From contig OU015566.1 of the NCBI GenBank assembly GCA_907165135.1, positions 6,742,157-6,806,156 of the forward strand: a stretch of DNA of 64,000 bases, in the 5' to 3' direction. The DNA is from Oikopleura dioica (taxonomy: Eukaryota; Chordata; Appendicularia; Copelata; Oikopleuridae). The position numbers and the translations under genes are program-made. Shown piece by piece: positions 45,515 to 57,793 of the stretch (position 1 is its first letter; every line of letters begins with the position of its first letter). A model generated the notes under the pieces. That model was not told the origin of the DNA, searched no databases, and was given only the letters and a program-made list of their open reading frames with translations.

Positions 45515-48500
45515 GTTTCCAACTGTGCGCGGGTTTTTTTACTTTCTAGGAAAAAAATTCTAAATAAGCGCTCTTTCTGTGCCTCTCGGTGTCGATTTTG
45601 ATAGTTTTGTGTTCGTCTCTGCCCGGTCAAAAAAAATGTAGAGTCGGAAAGGCGCAGTAGTAAAAAGTTGAGCCCGGCGCCGTCCAGTAATAGTCAGCTC
45701 GGGCGAATAACTGAAGTGGCGGTGATGAATTTTTAGTTTTTTGACTCGCAAGAAATTGAAAAGAAAAACCGCCCGACTCAAATTGATCAAAACTCTTACT
45801 GTTGCGAAGAATAGTCATACTTTTTGGGTCGAATTTTTACTTATAAAATCGAAATTTTTGACTCAAAAATAAATCAATATTTCCACCAAAATTCTAATTA
45901 GTTAAAATTGATAAAATTTATACTGAAATTGAAAATTGGCGACAATTTTGACCAAAATTTTGGTCAAATTTTAGACGAATCAAATTTCCGCATCCGGCCT
46001 ATTAGTTCAACCAGTATTTTAGAAAAAATTATGGCAGAAACTCGAATTTTTGTCACATTTTTTGGTCGATTCGAGCCGCCACCCCAAAAATTTTGGTCAT
46101 AAAAATCTTGGCCTTTTCGAGGCTATGAAATCAGTGATATTCCGACTTGCCTTTACTGTGATAAGGAGCTTTTGAGCCTTTTTGATTCTCGCTTTTTGTT
46201 CTATCTGTTTGTATGACTTACAGTGACTGAACTACAGGCAACTTCTTTCTACAGCTCTTTGAATTCTGGAAACGCGCGAAAAATGGGCTATCTCGAGATC
46301 GCGAAAAAAAAATTAAAAAGGAAGGGCCTGTATGTTTGCGGGTATCCTCCCTCTAGGGGGAATTTTTTCACTGCTCCGGTAGCTTGTGTTTTTTGTTGTT
46401 TTTAGAGCAAGTGAAGCGTAGCGCTCGCACAACAGTAGAAACAGTAAAACAATAAAACACTACGACGAGTGGTACCTAAATATGGACTGTCCTCCTTTGC
46501 CCGAAAAAAAAGAAAAGAAGGGATTGAGCTGCTTGTAGTTAGCTTGGCCTCCTTTTTATGGCATTCGGGATGGTGGGTGATTGATCAAGGTAGGATGAAA
46601 TCTAAAATTAAATCATGTTTCTGATAATATCGCGGAAGACATAATTATGGCTTACGAACCATTTGAATAGATGTTCCGATAAAAACTCTCTTTCACTACC
46701 TTTTTTTGTAAAAACTGAGATTGAGGAACAATTATGAAAAGGGTTGTAATAGGGCTATGAAATTTAACATTTATCTTTGATTTTTCATAGTGAAACCCTT
46801 ATTTTGTCATAATTGTTAAAATTTCTGAAAAATTTTTCCCGTGATTTTTCCCCCTGATCATGTCTTCTACCGTTTTCTCCAGCCTTTAACCGTAAACTAA
46901 CAACATCAGTTACAAACTGAGCATAAAGTATTTGTCCTAAAGATCAAAGAATGAGACGATGATGCCTAGTTCGATTGTAAAATAATAAAACTAGTAAATT
47001 CTTGGAAGAGATTTTATTGTTTCCATCCTTAGTTCTGAAAGAATATTTTTCTACTGCGTAGCACAAGAATAACTAATCGCAAATCAATCATTGTTGATAA
47101 TTAGACATTGGCTTAGTTCCACAGAAATGCGATTGTTTAAACGGAAGCTCCTGCTGAACCACGGAAAAGGGCACTGGATAGACAGGCAGCTCCATTAGAC
47201 AGGGTTTAGCATTTTGGTTTATCAACCAGACTGGCTAGCTCAGCTACCGTATCCACCTGCATGCGGCCAGAAAAACGGGCCGGGGGAAGGGTAAACAGCT
47301 GAATTTTTTAAACAGCCTTTTCGAAAACACTGTACATATTTGGCCTCGGCTCCACGAGCTCTTTGAAATTAAAATTTAGGTCCCTCAGGATGAAAAGTTC
47401 ATTCTGAAGATAGCCTTATTTTGGGAGAAACAAGATAAGCCCTAATTTCTAGCGCGTTATTTGAGTATTGATAAAAGAGGTTGAATGAGGAACGCCAGGT
47501 TTTGATAAATGACATAGGGAATGTTACTGGAAGTTACTGTATGATGAGGATATTGCTAGAAAGTCATGCTTATAATTGAAATAAGCGCTTCTGTATTTAA
47601 TTGTACAGGTTGACCTATTGTTGAGAGCTATTCTTGAATCGTAAAAAATGGTAAATTGCAGGCCTGGCAGAAAGGCTTCCCGCAGTATGTCAGGTAGCTT
47701 ATTACTGGCGGTCATGGGCATACAAGCCCAGTCTTGCAGACTGAGACTCAGTTTCGAAAGAGTTAACGAGCGCATCGAAAAAGAGACTGAGCTTCGAAAT
47801 TTGATCCACGCGGGAGACAAATGCAAAATTAATGAGAGCACCCGAGGCTCTTTACAGTCTTCTAGAGCACTGGAACCGCGGGTTTAAAAGAATCAGCTCG
47901 ATCATCGTTGACTCAGAAAATGATACATCGATCACGGTGCTCGAGGAGTTATTTTTCAGCGAACTTTTTTAACTCTACAAAAATTCGCAAAAAGCTCAAG
48001 AATAACCATAAATTTTGCTTGTTTCTTCCCAAAATCGATCGAACTTGATTCGCTTAAATCGCTCGTTAGGGATTTCATACTGTGTCAAAAATAGGAGTGC
48101 CCAATTTTTATGCTCCAATTCATTTAACAATTGCTAATCTTTCTTATTTTATGATAAATATCCATCTTCTTTCTTTCAACTGTGAATTAATAGTCTCCTT
48201 CGCCGGTGCACGCTTACATAGGAGCACGTGGGCCCACAATACAGTAATTTGCTCCAAGCCCTTACTGAAGGCCACTTTTCTCACATAAAGCCGACAGATA
48301 AATATTTGAGCTTACACGAGAGTGAGTTTCTTTCCCACAGTTACTTCCTTCCTATCCCCCAAGAACGCAGAAGCATTAGCGTAATTGACATAACTGTAAA
48401 TATGCAAATACAGGCAAATACAATTCGCAAGTTTAATCGCAAAATAAGCGACTTGACGCAACTCAATTGTAAATTGTCAATTGGCTAATTATCAGTAATT

Positions 48501-48778
48501 ACGCGTTACAAGAAAAAGTTGATGTTACAGAGCTAGGGTTCGCGGAGTCTTACGGGCACGAGTACCCAAAACACTGACAGTGTTGTAACTGAGGCTCGTG
48601 AATTTGAAGCGTTCCCCTTATCAGTCTTTCCTTATCGCCATGTTTTCAACTCCAGGATACTTAGTCAAAGGCTGAATAAGAACTCTAGAACCAGGACGGC
48701 ACAAAGTTCTTCAACTTATTCAGACCAGGTGGCATGTTGGCAATACGATGTTGTTCGAACTTTATTCTTAGTCTTTTC
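45515..48778. other. Gene-poor region, first part
   Basis: No gene I can support. Open frames at 46223-46405, 47524-47841 and 47648-47887 lack splice signals, known motifs or sensible composition. The first few hundred bases presumably hold the promoter of the triple-repeat gene. Confidence 0.45.
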
Positions 48779-48962
48779 AAATTTACGTAGCGGCTTTTCA
48801 GAATACGAAGCCGCGAAGCGGCTTCGCAAAATTTTTTTTTGCATCCCAGTTTTCAATTCTGGCGAAGCCGCTTTGCGGCTTCGTTTAAAAAAAAGCCGCT
48901 ACGCGGCTTTTCATCAAAGATATTCCAGACCCTGACTCAGGTTTTACACACAGGTCGCCGAG
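48779..48962. mobile_element. GCCGC-palindrome MITE, intergenic, left end lost
   Basis: Core GAAGCCGCGAAGCGGCTTCG and its mirror GAAGCCGCTTTGCGGCTTCG; right end CAGACCCTGACTCAGG then CACACAGGTCGCC. The left CCTGTGT end is missing or degraded. Confidence 0.78.
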
Positions 48963-51959
48963 CCTAGACCATTCCTAGATCAGTCTATCGGTTGTTTTCC
49001 CTAGAGAGTACCGCAGGAATTCTGTTTCTCCGCGGGTCACGTGAACTTTCCGACGAATCGCGGAACATGTCAAAAACTTGCGTTTCCGCGTGCGCCAATT
49101 TATTTTCTACATTTTCCATAAACAATGAAAATGTTAGTTACTCGAGGGATAATTATGTTATGACATCAACCAGTGGATGTTTTTGCTGAAAACGTCTTAC
49201 AACTGAGTATCACTGAGAGGTTGCTGAGTTCGCCGTGTTTTTTAGTACATGAATTTCGAATTCAGTGAGGAATGACTATCTCTTGAACTCTCTCTCAGAA
49301 GCCCCTGTCAGAAACTTCAAAGTCTGTATAATGAATATATACAGTACGAAGCGAAATGGCCCTGTAAGTCCTTACTGCGTTGCGAATGAGTCATCAAAAC
49401 CGGGGAAGTAAAGTAAGGTATAAAGGAGATCAAGATTAAATGCAGTTCGATCTTCTAATGCACCCAACGGTTTCAAATTTTGTAGATTTGTATAAACACA
49501 GTCGTGGCTCGAAAATAAACTGAATAAAAAAACGAACTTTTTGATCGAAAATGGTCGAATTTGATGATTGACTTTCCGTCTAAATTATGAGTGCAATTCT
49601 CTTCTTGCAAATTTAAGGGGGTCGACGAGAATCGGGATTTCCGTGACAAAAATGCGGAAAATCCTGATAAGATAGGCAAAATATGATTTTACTGGTGGAT
49701 AGAAAAGAGTTGAAAAAATCAGGCGGCAAAAACTAGAAAAAATTTTGGCTAGAAAAAATCGGTCAAAATCCCGTCAAAGTAGGGCCATTTTCGCGAAAAT
49801 GCACCAAAAATCGTTAATTTTTTTACAATTTTGTTCATCGTTGAATATATAAACGATTATCTGATGATAATTATAATTCTTTCATCCTGAATTTTTATTG
49901 AGCGGCAGTTTTAAAATTTGAATAATCCATCTAATAAGGATCATTTTTAATTTTGTAGCTCAACTCTTAATTCTTTGTTTCTAAAATTCCTTTGATCTGA
50001 AATTGCGAATTTATGGTTGCCGATTTGGCTCATAAAATCTAAGGAGTAAATATGGGATGCGTCCTTTTTTCCGTTCACGAGCGGGGGTGATCGACGAACA
50101 CGGGATACACCGCGCTGCCCTAAGGTAGTAAGCTGGTAAAGTTTGGCGACTGATCAAGCGAGAACGAGGCCAAAAAAAGTGTAATTGAGAACTGTTCCAA
50201 TTTCTTGGTATTTTATTCATCCGACCATAATATTTGTCTCTTAAAATCTAGTTATGAGACGCTTAAAATGGCTCTAATCAGAAACTCATATAAAAGCCCA
50301 TTTGTTTTTGATAAATAATTTAAGAGAAAAAGAAGATAAAGAAAACCCGTCCCGAAGAAATCACTGTGATTTTGTTCCGTCTTGACGTTTAAATTTGGTC
50401 CTTCGTTGAGCATACTTCCTCCAAAATCGTATTCTCTCTGTTCTCTTTTGTATCTCTCTTGTTTGTGTTGTTTATACTTCTTCCGGTCGCGAACGAGGGG
50501 TCCTCCGCTCTTTTTTGGGGTGAAATTTGGTCGTGGAAGAATCCAGTTCGGTTTGAGTTGACTGTAAACGCTGACAGCGCGGGCGCTAGAACAAGCTCTC
50601 GAAAGGTAGTTGAAAAGTCGTCGCGCTTGTCCAAAGTCAGCGAAGGCTCTCTCGGTCTGATACGGGAGAAGGACTAAGGGCGACAATGCGGGTATGACTG
50701 TTTTACTGACAGAAGTTGTTGAGTCCTATCACTAGCAGTTAGCATTGGAGGAGCGCCGAGCCGGACCTCTAGCGCCATCTCAAGCCCCCTACCGCGCGCC
50801 GCGTCCGACACTAGTGCAAAAAAACTGTTCGCTACTAGCCCCTACTCGTCATAAAAATAGCTTACGTGCTCGATCAGATCTTCTCGTAATCCGCAATTTT
50901 GCTTCCATAGCTTGTTTTTATGTTGTCGAGGCTGTTGGATATTTTATCTTTTCTTTTAGTACCGGTGTTGCAATTATTTCTTGGAAACTTTGAATTTGAT
51001 CAAAACAATTTATTTTTAATCAAAAAAAAATAAAAAAAAAATCGAGAAGCGTTCTCTCTGAAAATATGATAGATAGACTTTGAATAATCTAACAGATAAG
51101 TTCCTTTAGTAAATTTTCTCAGTAAGGGTTAGGGTTACTTAGATAAGGGTAAGGGCTAAAGAGACATGAAGTTTCTTCACCTTTTCCGTTGAGTATTGTC
51201 GCTTGGTGGCGCAATTTTCGACGAAAGCTAGCCAATCGAAACGATGGCCTCCGGCGCGAGAAAAAGGATGATTTCTTTATCCTATGAATTCCTGTCTTTT
51301 TATGATATTTGACGTTATTATGTAAACCCAAAAACATTTCAATTAATTTTTTATCGCCAGGTACTAACTTTAAATATTTTGGATCTACAGTATTCTCTGA
51401 TGACGCGTTGCTCATCCTATAAAAACTTACGAGGATAGCGGTGGACAAGCACAAGTTCGAGCTTTTTTATTTTGAAAATCCATGGAATAGACTGAATTTT
51501 CCGAGATTAACTTTTGTACGGGGAACGGTGATCATGTTTTTTCGGTCATTTTAGAAAGAACTTTTTCGTTCCTTCCAAAATTTTCCCTGTAAATCACCGA
51601 TCATCCTCGAAAAAATAAAAGCTGATAAAAATGAAATCAAATTTCTGAATCAAAGCAACAAAAGGTCTGGTGCATTTTTCTCCGCCAGCCGTGGCATTAG
51701 TCTGGTCTCGTCAACTTCACGGTTATTAGCCGATAAAATATCCGAGGGGAGGAGCTAGTGTAGTACCTGCTGCCCTCACGGAAATTGGAAATTCTGAGTC
51801 GCGCTGGTCAACGGCTGTCTGATCGCACCGTCTACACATTATAACCGTGACTGATCGCGTTTCCAAACCCTGTGCAAGAATGATCCGCGCTCAAGATCCA
51901 AAGTCAAGGGCAAAATATTAAAAAATCATAAAAAAAATCGAGACCACCCGAGAGTTATT
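48963..51959. other. Gene-poor region, second part
   Basis: It contains the truncated element at 49613-49835. A Lys/Arg-rich minus frame at about 50390-50690 (KKYKQHKQERYKREQRE) is open in two overlapping frames and could be an exon, but I find no consistent gene. A short TTAGGG run lies near 51124. Confidence 0.4.
49613..49835. mobile_element. Truncated copy of the TTAA/GGGTCGACGAGAA element
   Basis: TTAAGGGGGTCGACGAGAATC and about 200 following bases closely match 20552-20770, including GGCAAAAT, GTGGATAGAAAAG and CAGGCGGC; the right half is absent. Confidence 0.8.
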
Positions 51960-51982
51960 GACTAAGACCGGCTTTTTCAGTG

Positions 51983-52692
51983 GATTGGTTAGATTTTCCG
52001 TAAATTAGGTTTTCCGTATGTTAGATTTTCCGTGAGATTTGATTTTCCGTAACTCACGGAAAATCTAATATACGGAAAATCTAATTTACGGAAAATCGAA
52101 CATTATCTTAATTAGAGTTGCAAATTTTGTGAGCTAGCTGAGCTGAGCTATCTGAGCTCAGTAATTTTGAGGTGAGGGTCAGCTCAGCTCAATTTGACCC
52201 CCAGGGTTTGAAAAGTGACAAAATTTGACTGAGCATGAGCACGATTGAGCATCGGCGTGCTTAAATTTGGTGAGCAGGAGCACGACTGAGCATTGGCGTG
52301 CTCTAATTTAGCTGAGCCTGAGCATGATTGAGCACCCGCCTGCTCGAATTTCGCTGAGCCTTTTGCTCAGACGTGCTCATTTTCAAGACCCCGAAGATTG
52401 ACTGCATTTTTATCGGTAGCTCTTCGGGATTTTACCCCGAAGATTGAGCGTATTTAAAATCGTCTATTCTTCGGGATCCCTACCCCGAAGATTGACCGCA
52501 TATGTCGGTCAAAACTGTACATTCAGTAATTTTTAATCGAATACTTTTCCTTCAGCGATTCGAATTTCCGTAGATTAGATTTTCAGTGACTCAAAGAAAA
52601 ACTCCGTGAAATTCGATTTTCCGTGAGTTACGGAAAATCTAATATACGGAAAATCTAACATACGGAAAATCTAATTTACGGAAAATCTAACC
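51983..52692. repeat. Composite element flanked by arrays of an ATTTTCCGTA motif
   Basis: At each end (51983-52103 and 52570-52692) the 14-mer TTAGATTTTCCGTA and variants repeat in one orientation and then as the complement, making foldbacks. Between them lie about 50-bp repeats built on TGAGCACGATTGAGC (52230-52370) and three units of CCCCGAAGATTGA separated by complementary TCTTCGGGAT (52390-52495). Nothing in it is coding. Confidence 0.8.
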
Positions 52693-52910
52693 TCTCTTTT
52701 CAGTGATCCGTTAGGGCTAGGGTGGTAGTAGGGGGCTATCATTCGAGCTGCCCCTAACCCTAAACCTAACCCAGGTGGCTACGCCCCGCGGGACTCCCCC
52801 TTGAGAGTTCCCAGTCCCTAACCCTAACCACTTGCCCAGATTCTAGAGATATTGGATGGCTCGAAGGATAACCCCTCTCTACGGTTAGGGTTAGGGTTAG
52901 AGTGTGACAC
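52690..52910. repeat. Interstitial telomere-like TTAGGG/CCCTAA runs
   Basis: Several short runs in both orientations: CCCCTAACCCTAAACCTAAC, CCCTAACCCTAACC and GGTTAGGGTTAGGGTTAG, directly beside the composite element. Confidence 0.75.
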
Positions 52911-53860
52911 GCATCATCTATCGATATTTCCACCGACCTAGATTTATTCTCAATAAGCCAAGAGCCACGTACTAAAGTTTTTAACCATGGGATGAGTATG
53001 GAGCCGCCTATTTTCAATAATAACAGAAGAGCATCATAGAACATTTTAGCCATTTTAGCATAATGGAGGTGCAAAGTGACTCTTTGTTTTTCGTCAATAA
53101 ATTTCGATTTCCTGAGATAATTTAAATGTTTTTTTGTCAATTTCGGAAGAAAAAGATCTGATAATTCTTCCGATTTAGAATTCCAGTCAATCTTGAATTG
53201 ACATCTTCGGAGGATTTATCGGAGACAAATTCTTATTTATTAATTTGAAATTAGGAAACGAGGCATTTTTGGAGATTTTGAATATCGGGCGCTTGTCATG
53301 TGGCAATTTATCAATGTTAAGGTTTCTCTTTAACAACTTGTTTTTAATTCTTTTGGAACAAGATTACATTGGAACATATGTTCAAATGAAACATCTTTTT
53401 TCAATTTTGAAGTTGAGTTCAAAGAAAAAGAATTCTGTCAGTACTAAATTAGAAGTCACCCTGAAGGTCTAAAATTTCAGCATGTCTCGGGAATCCGCGC
53501 AGACGAGACGTTAATACGGATCGGATTCGGAGTAGAAATCGTTCTAAAGATGGCACTCACGGACTTTAGGGATCAGTCTGCGCTGCTCAATGAAACTTGA
53601 GTTGGCTCAAATTGGATCAAACTGCCACGTTTTTGGGAGAGCAGACGAGATCACCAGACAAACTCGGATTTTGGAAAGTTTTATTGGCAAGTTGGTTATA
53701 CAGTAAATTACAGGAGAGAAAAACGAGTATATATAGTAATTTGATGGTATGAATGTTTGGCTAGGAAAAGTGCGTAGAATATAGAAATAACAAAAAACAA
53801 TTTAACAAGTGGACAGTAAAAATAAGTAGATCTGAGTGACTCAGACAAAAAGACATAAAT
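52911..53860. other. Spacer before the FMR1/FXR homologue's 3' end
   Basis: No supported gene. An open frame at 53245-53472 is hydrophobic and AT-driven, without signals. Confidence 0.45.
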
Positions 53861-56544
53861 TTACTTGGAAACATTCTCGCCAGCGACAGCTCGTGCGTAG
53901 GGTCCCCGGGCTGAAAATAAAGTCGTTATTTTTCGGATCGAAAACACTATTGCTTGTATTACAAGCACTGCTTGTAAAGCAGTTAAGGTGCACTTGAGTT
54001 GGTTAAATATACTAAAGCCGGCACAGAAGACTGTGAGTATGAATCGCAAGCAATTATTGTTAGTATTTGAAAACAAGCGCTTACGAATCTTCGGAAAATC
54101 TTCAAGGGAGTCTATTTTAGCTTCTTTACGAGCTGTTTTTGGGCGTTTGGCCCTTTTATTTTCTCGTTTTTCTAAAGTTTTCATTCTTTTTTGAAGCTCA
54201 AAAATTAAAACAAGTGAACATAAATGCGATTTGTTACTTACGAATGACAGTATTCCATCCATCAGGTCCTGGCTGGTTTTCCTAAAAGTAAAGTTTGTTT
54301 TCCACTTTTCAAAGAACCGAAAGACCTACCCGAGGTCGATATTGCTGCTGCTGCTGCTGTTGGGGCTGAGCCTTCTTCTGGAAATTGCCCTGGCCCTGTT
54401 TGCCCTTGTTGAAGTTGTTAGGCTTCTTGTTGTAGGGCGCGTTGTTAGGCCCGTCGCCACGGTTCTTTCCCTCTGCCGAAGAGTATCCAGAAGTGTTGTT
54501 GTCCTGGTACTTCTCCTGGAAGTATGGGTACGTGTTCACGAATGGCTGATACGTCTTGATCTGCTTTTCTATTTCGTACTGCTCGTCCTAAACCAAAAAA
54601 GAATCACCAGGGAAAAGCTTATTAAATTTGAGACATAGACTGTGGCGGTTTGAACCTGCGTCTCCGGCGGAGATTTGCGGCAGACTGATACTTACTTGTA
54701 GCTCGTCGATTTCGCGCAGACTCTGCACGAGGTAATCCATCAGCACTACCGCATTTTGGTTATTGATCCGGGTGCCAATAAACTTTATCCTGGCTTGAGC
54801 ACACCTTTCCTAATCGGCCTAACATTAACCGTGATCCAGGTTCAAGACACAGATAAGGTACAGAAATGGTAGCTTAGTAAATGTCTATACAGTAGTTGCT
54901 CGATCAAAAATACTAGCCACAAGCCGAGCCTTAAAAACGGCGACATCTTTAGACTGAGCGCCTGGAATGTTCGTTGCATCTTCTTCAGAAAGTACTCGCA
55001 CTTTGATCACGTGACTTTTGTCAATAATATCCTAGCAAAAATTGTCACAAATTCTACCGCCAATTTTACCTGAATTGATTTGCCTTTTTGGCCAATGATT
55101 CGTCCGACGAGCGGTCGAGGCACCAAGTAGTGCTCTTCTGTATATTCCAAAATCTAAAACAGTCCCTTAAAATTCTTAAGGGTTGGACTTACATGTCTGG
55201 CTTCCGCTGCTGCTTCTGCATTATCTGCATAAATGTGAATAGCATGTTGCTCATCATCGATATTGATTTGAATCACGCCAGGCACGGCTCTAGTATTTCA
55301 TTTTTATGAGCTTCAATGTTGACGATTTTACCTTGCTTTTTGAATATTTACTCCTTTGTGGCCAACGACGAATTTGAGCAAATCGGGGTCCACATTGAAT
55401 TTCTCCGAGCAGCTACAGAAACAAGTTGTTAGGAAAGAAAATTAAATAAGGTTCTACACTTCTGCGTCTGTTTTCAGTAAATAACTAAGAAGTATCAACT
55501 AAAAACGGGCCTTCCAAGCTGGCAGCGTGAAAGAACCACGCGACTGCTTGTTTCTTAATTCTTTTCAAAAATAAATTTTGGTAGAACATGCGACCTAAAC
55601 TGACTCATTTTTTCGTTACCTTTCAGCGACCAGTTTAGACTGCTCAAGTGCCTTTTGCGCCTCGACCACTCGCTCGGCCAGGTGCTTCTTTTGGTGGAGA
55701 TTCTTGAGATGGAACTCGCTTATCATGTCGACTCGGCGGGAGACGTCCTTGCGCGAAAGAACGACGATTCTTCCAGCATGGTAGCGAACGCTCATTGCCT
55801 CGCAAGCCTTCGCAAAGTCCCGGTGCGCGTCTCAAGTTCAGGGCTCCATTTGTCTACTAGACAGTCGTCAATAATTAATTACTTAATTGCTATGCTCGAA
55901 AACAATTATTGTTCCCATGAATCTCTTTTCTGAGAAATGTGATTGTTATGAACTTTGGTTTTTATTACTGTCGACTTCGTAGAAAATCAGCAGACCCCAT
56001 TGATAATAAAAGCCTTTCCTGGGTTATTTTCGCAGTAGGCATGGAGCTCCTCGGGAATGACAACTTGGCATTTATGAAAGTCTTCAGAGGACAGAGGCGT
56101 TGAAGTATTCAGGGTGCGCAAGTTGCTGTACTCGAAGACATCGGACGTCTCGTTTCCGCAGAACAGGAACTTGCACTTGTAAAAGTCGCCCTAGAATCAT
56201 CTCATGTAGTTTGTTTTGATCGTTAATTGGGAGATTACCTTGCACTTGTCGATAACGCCTGGGTACCAAAGACCGGGCTTGTCAGCGCTTGGTTGGTAGT
56301 AGATATCGACAGAGTCGCCATCAACGAAGACGACTTCGACGGATGGCGGAAGAGCTGGGCGAACACAAGTTACAGGAAAGTCGTGGCGAGCTCTGATCGA
56401 AAAAATGATAAAAATCATGAAAAAATGTGGAAAAACTCACTCCTGGTTAAACAAGACGGACACAGTTTGAGCGTCAGTATCATAATCGACGATTTGTCCA
56501 CCAGCTGCCCAGCCGCCTTGCTCAAATCGAACTTCAACTTGCAT
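53861..56544 (-). CDS. FXR: FMR1/FXR family RNA-binding protein
   Basis: Homologue of fragile X proteins, which bind mRNA on ribosomes. The N-terminus is two Tudor/Agenet repeats (MQVEVRFEQGGWAAGGQIVD, then DSVDIYYQPSADKPGLWYPG and YKCKFLFCGNE). Then come LRTLN, DFHKCQVVIPEELHAYCEN, the KH0-like region (DFAKACEAMSVRYHAG), KH1 (LLKFVVGHKGVNIQKAR, AVPGVIQINIDDE) and KH2 (LVGRIIGQKGKSIQ, DIIDKSHVIKVRV). A coiled region (VVLMDYLVQSLREIDELQ) leads to a Gly/Asn/Gln-rich tail with a short poly-Gln, ending PRGPYARAVAGENVSK. Both KH domains keep a GxxG loop (GHKG, GQKG). The intron 55831-56018 reads as GA-AG and gives ENNPDAHRDF, matching the family's NENAHKDF. About twelve exons. Confidence 0.92.
55831..56018 (-). 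other. GA-AG intron of the FMR1/FXR homologue
   Basis: Donor AACCCAG|GAAAGGC, acceptor CTTGAG. It restores a conserved block (NPDAHRDFAKAC). The only nearby GT donor (AATGGG|GTCTGC) gives the wrong phase. Confidence 0.65.
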
Positions 56545-57029
56545 CACAGACGCTTAATTCCGACAGTAATTGGCAGTTTCGAAGGAGTTTGTTCGACAAC
56601 TGACTGATTGTTTACAAAATGCCCGTTGGGAAAATACACACTCTAGAATCGAACCTCCCTTTTTGAAAAATCGACTTTTCTAGCGCAAACTTATCCAAAA
56701 ATCAAAACATTCTCTTCTCTATCAAAGACAGTCAACGTATTACACTGTAATAATTACAGTACTTACTAGTGCCTTGACTGGAATCCATTCGGTTCTCACT
56801 TTTTATCTTACTCTTTGAAGTGAGTTTTTGTAAAAATAATAGTACTTTTGCTAATTTTATCGATAAATTTTTCAAGAGATAACGCGATAAGTGTAGTTCC
56901 TAAAGATCTTTGGACTGTTAAATTGGCAAGAGGAGAAAAAGCGTTGGATTAGTAAGTGATAAGCAAGCTCCTTACATGACATTACAGTGACTGTACTTGC
57001 TTGTATTCACTTCTTACTAAGACATGAGT
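56545..57029. other. 5' flank of the FMR1/FXR homologue
   Basis: No gene seen; AT-rich. Presumably holds the promoter. Confidence 0.4.
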
Positions 57030-57545
57030 AGGGAAATCACTAATAATCGAGCTTTTTCAAGGCTTAGTAAGGTGGGCATATAATATAGCTTTAGAAAGCC
57101 CAGGAGCTGGGGATCATTTTGACTATTGATACTTGGGGGTGATCTCGTACCCTGAGGGCATTTAGGTACCTCCGAAGTCATAAAATCTGGTCGATTTCGA
57201 AAAAGTACTCATTTTTTGTCGAGTTCCCCAACTTCAAGAGCCCACAGCTCCCCAGGAACCCCACCCCTCACTACTTTTCTATAGCTCAAAATGACCGCAA
57301 GAGCCTGGGCTACAATCTAGTATAGGTGGCGACCTCTGAAAGGTCGAGTTAGGGCTTCTAAAATTCCCATTTCCGAAATCGACCAGATTTTATGACTTCA
57401 GGGGTACCTAAATGCCCTCAGGGTACGATATCACCCCCAAGTATCAATAGTCAAAATGATCCCCAGCTCCTGGGCTTTCTAAAACTATATTATATGCCCA
57501 CCTTACTAAGCCTTAAAAAAAGCTCGATTATTAGTGATTTCCCCT
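57030..57545. mobile_element. Foldback element with long inverted ends and 10-bp target duplication
   Basis: Inverted repeats of about 170 bp: GGGAAATCACTAATAATCGA at 57031 mirrors TCGATTATTAGTGATTTCCC ending 57543, and both arms carry GCCCAGGAGCTGGGGATCAT or its complement. The sequence AGACATGAGT occurs immediately outside both ends (57020-57029 and 57546-57555). The 10-bp duplication and long ends resemble Mutator-type non-autonomous elements. No transposase. Confidence 0.88.
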
Positions 57546-57793
57546 AGACATGAGTCATTTTAATGGAGATCTTTGGAAACTGAAATCAAGGAAGAATACA
57601 TGTTTTCTTACGTAAATTAAAAGTCTTAGCTTTGGTTCTTTATTTTGTAAATTGATAATTTGATACAGAATCTTTTATTTACATAAAAGGAGTGTAGAAG
57701 GGATAAAACGGGAGATTTAATGATGATGAGCAAATGGATCCCTATATTGTCTGTTTGATCTTGAGAGTCAATTGACTTGGCCCGTCAAGCGAC

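Noticed and set aside
50252-50686. Lys/Arg-rich minus-strand frame as a gene
   Set aside because: Two overlapping frames are both open, no start or splice context fits, and no family pattern was recognised; mentioned only in the spacer note.
51983-52692. CRISPR-like array
   Set aside because: Repeats occur in both orientations, with variable short spacers and eukaryotic context; not a CRISPR.
54231-54638. Hydrophobic Leu/Val-rich plus-strand frame
   Set aside because: It is the complement of the Gln/Asn/Lys-rich tail exon of the FMR1/FXR homologue.
54630-54680. Possible tRNA-like end (GGTTTGAACCTGCG)
   Set aside because: No matching acceptor stem, D-arm or anticodon arm found around it; it lies in an FMR1/FXR intron.
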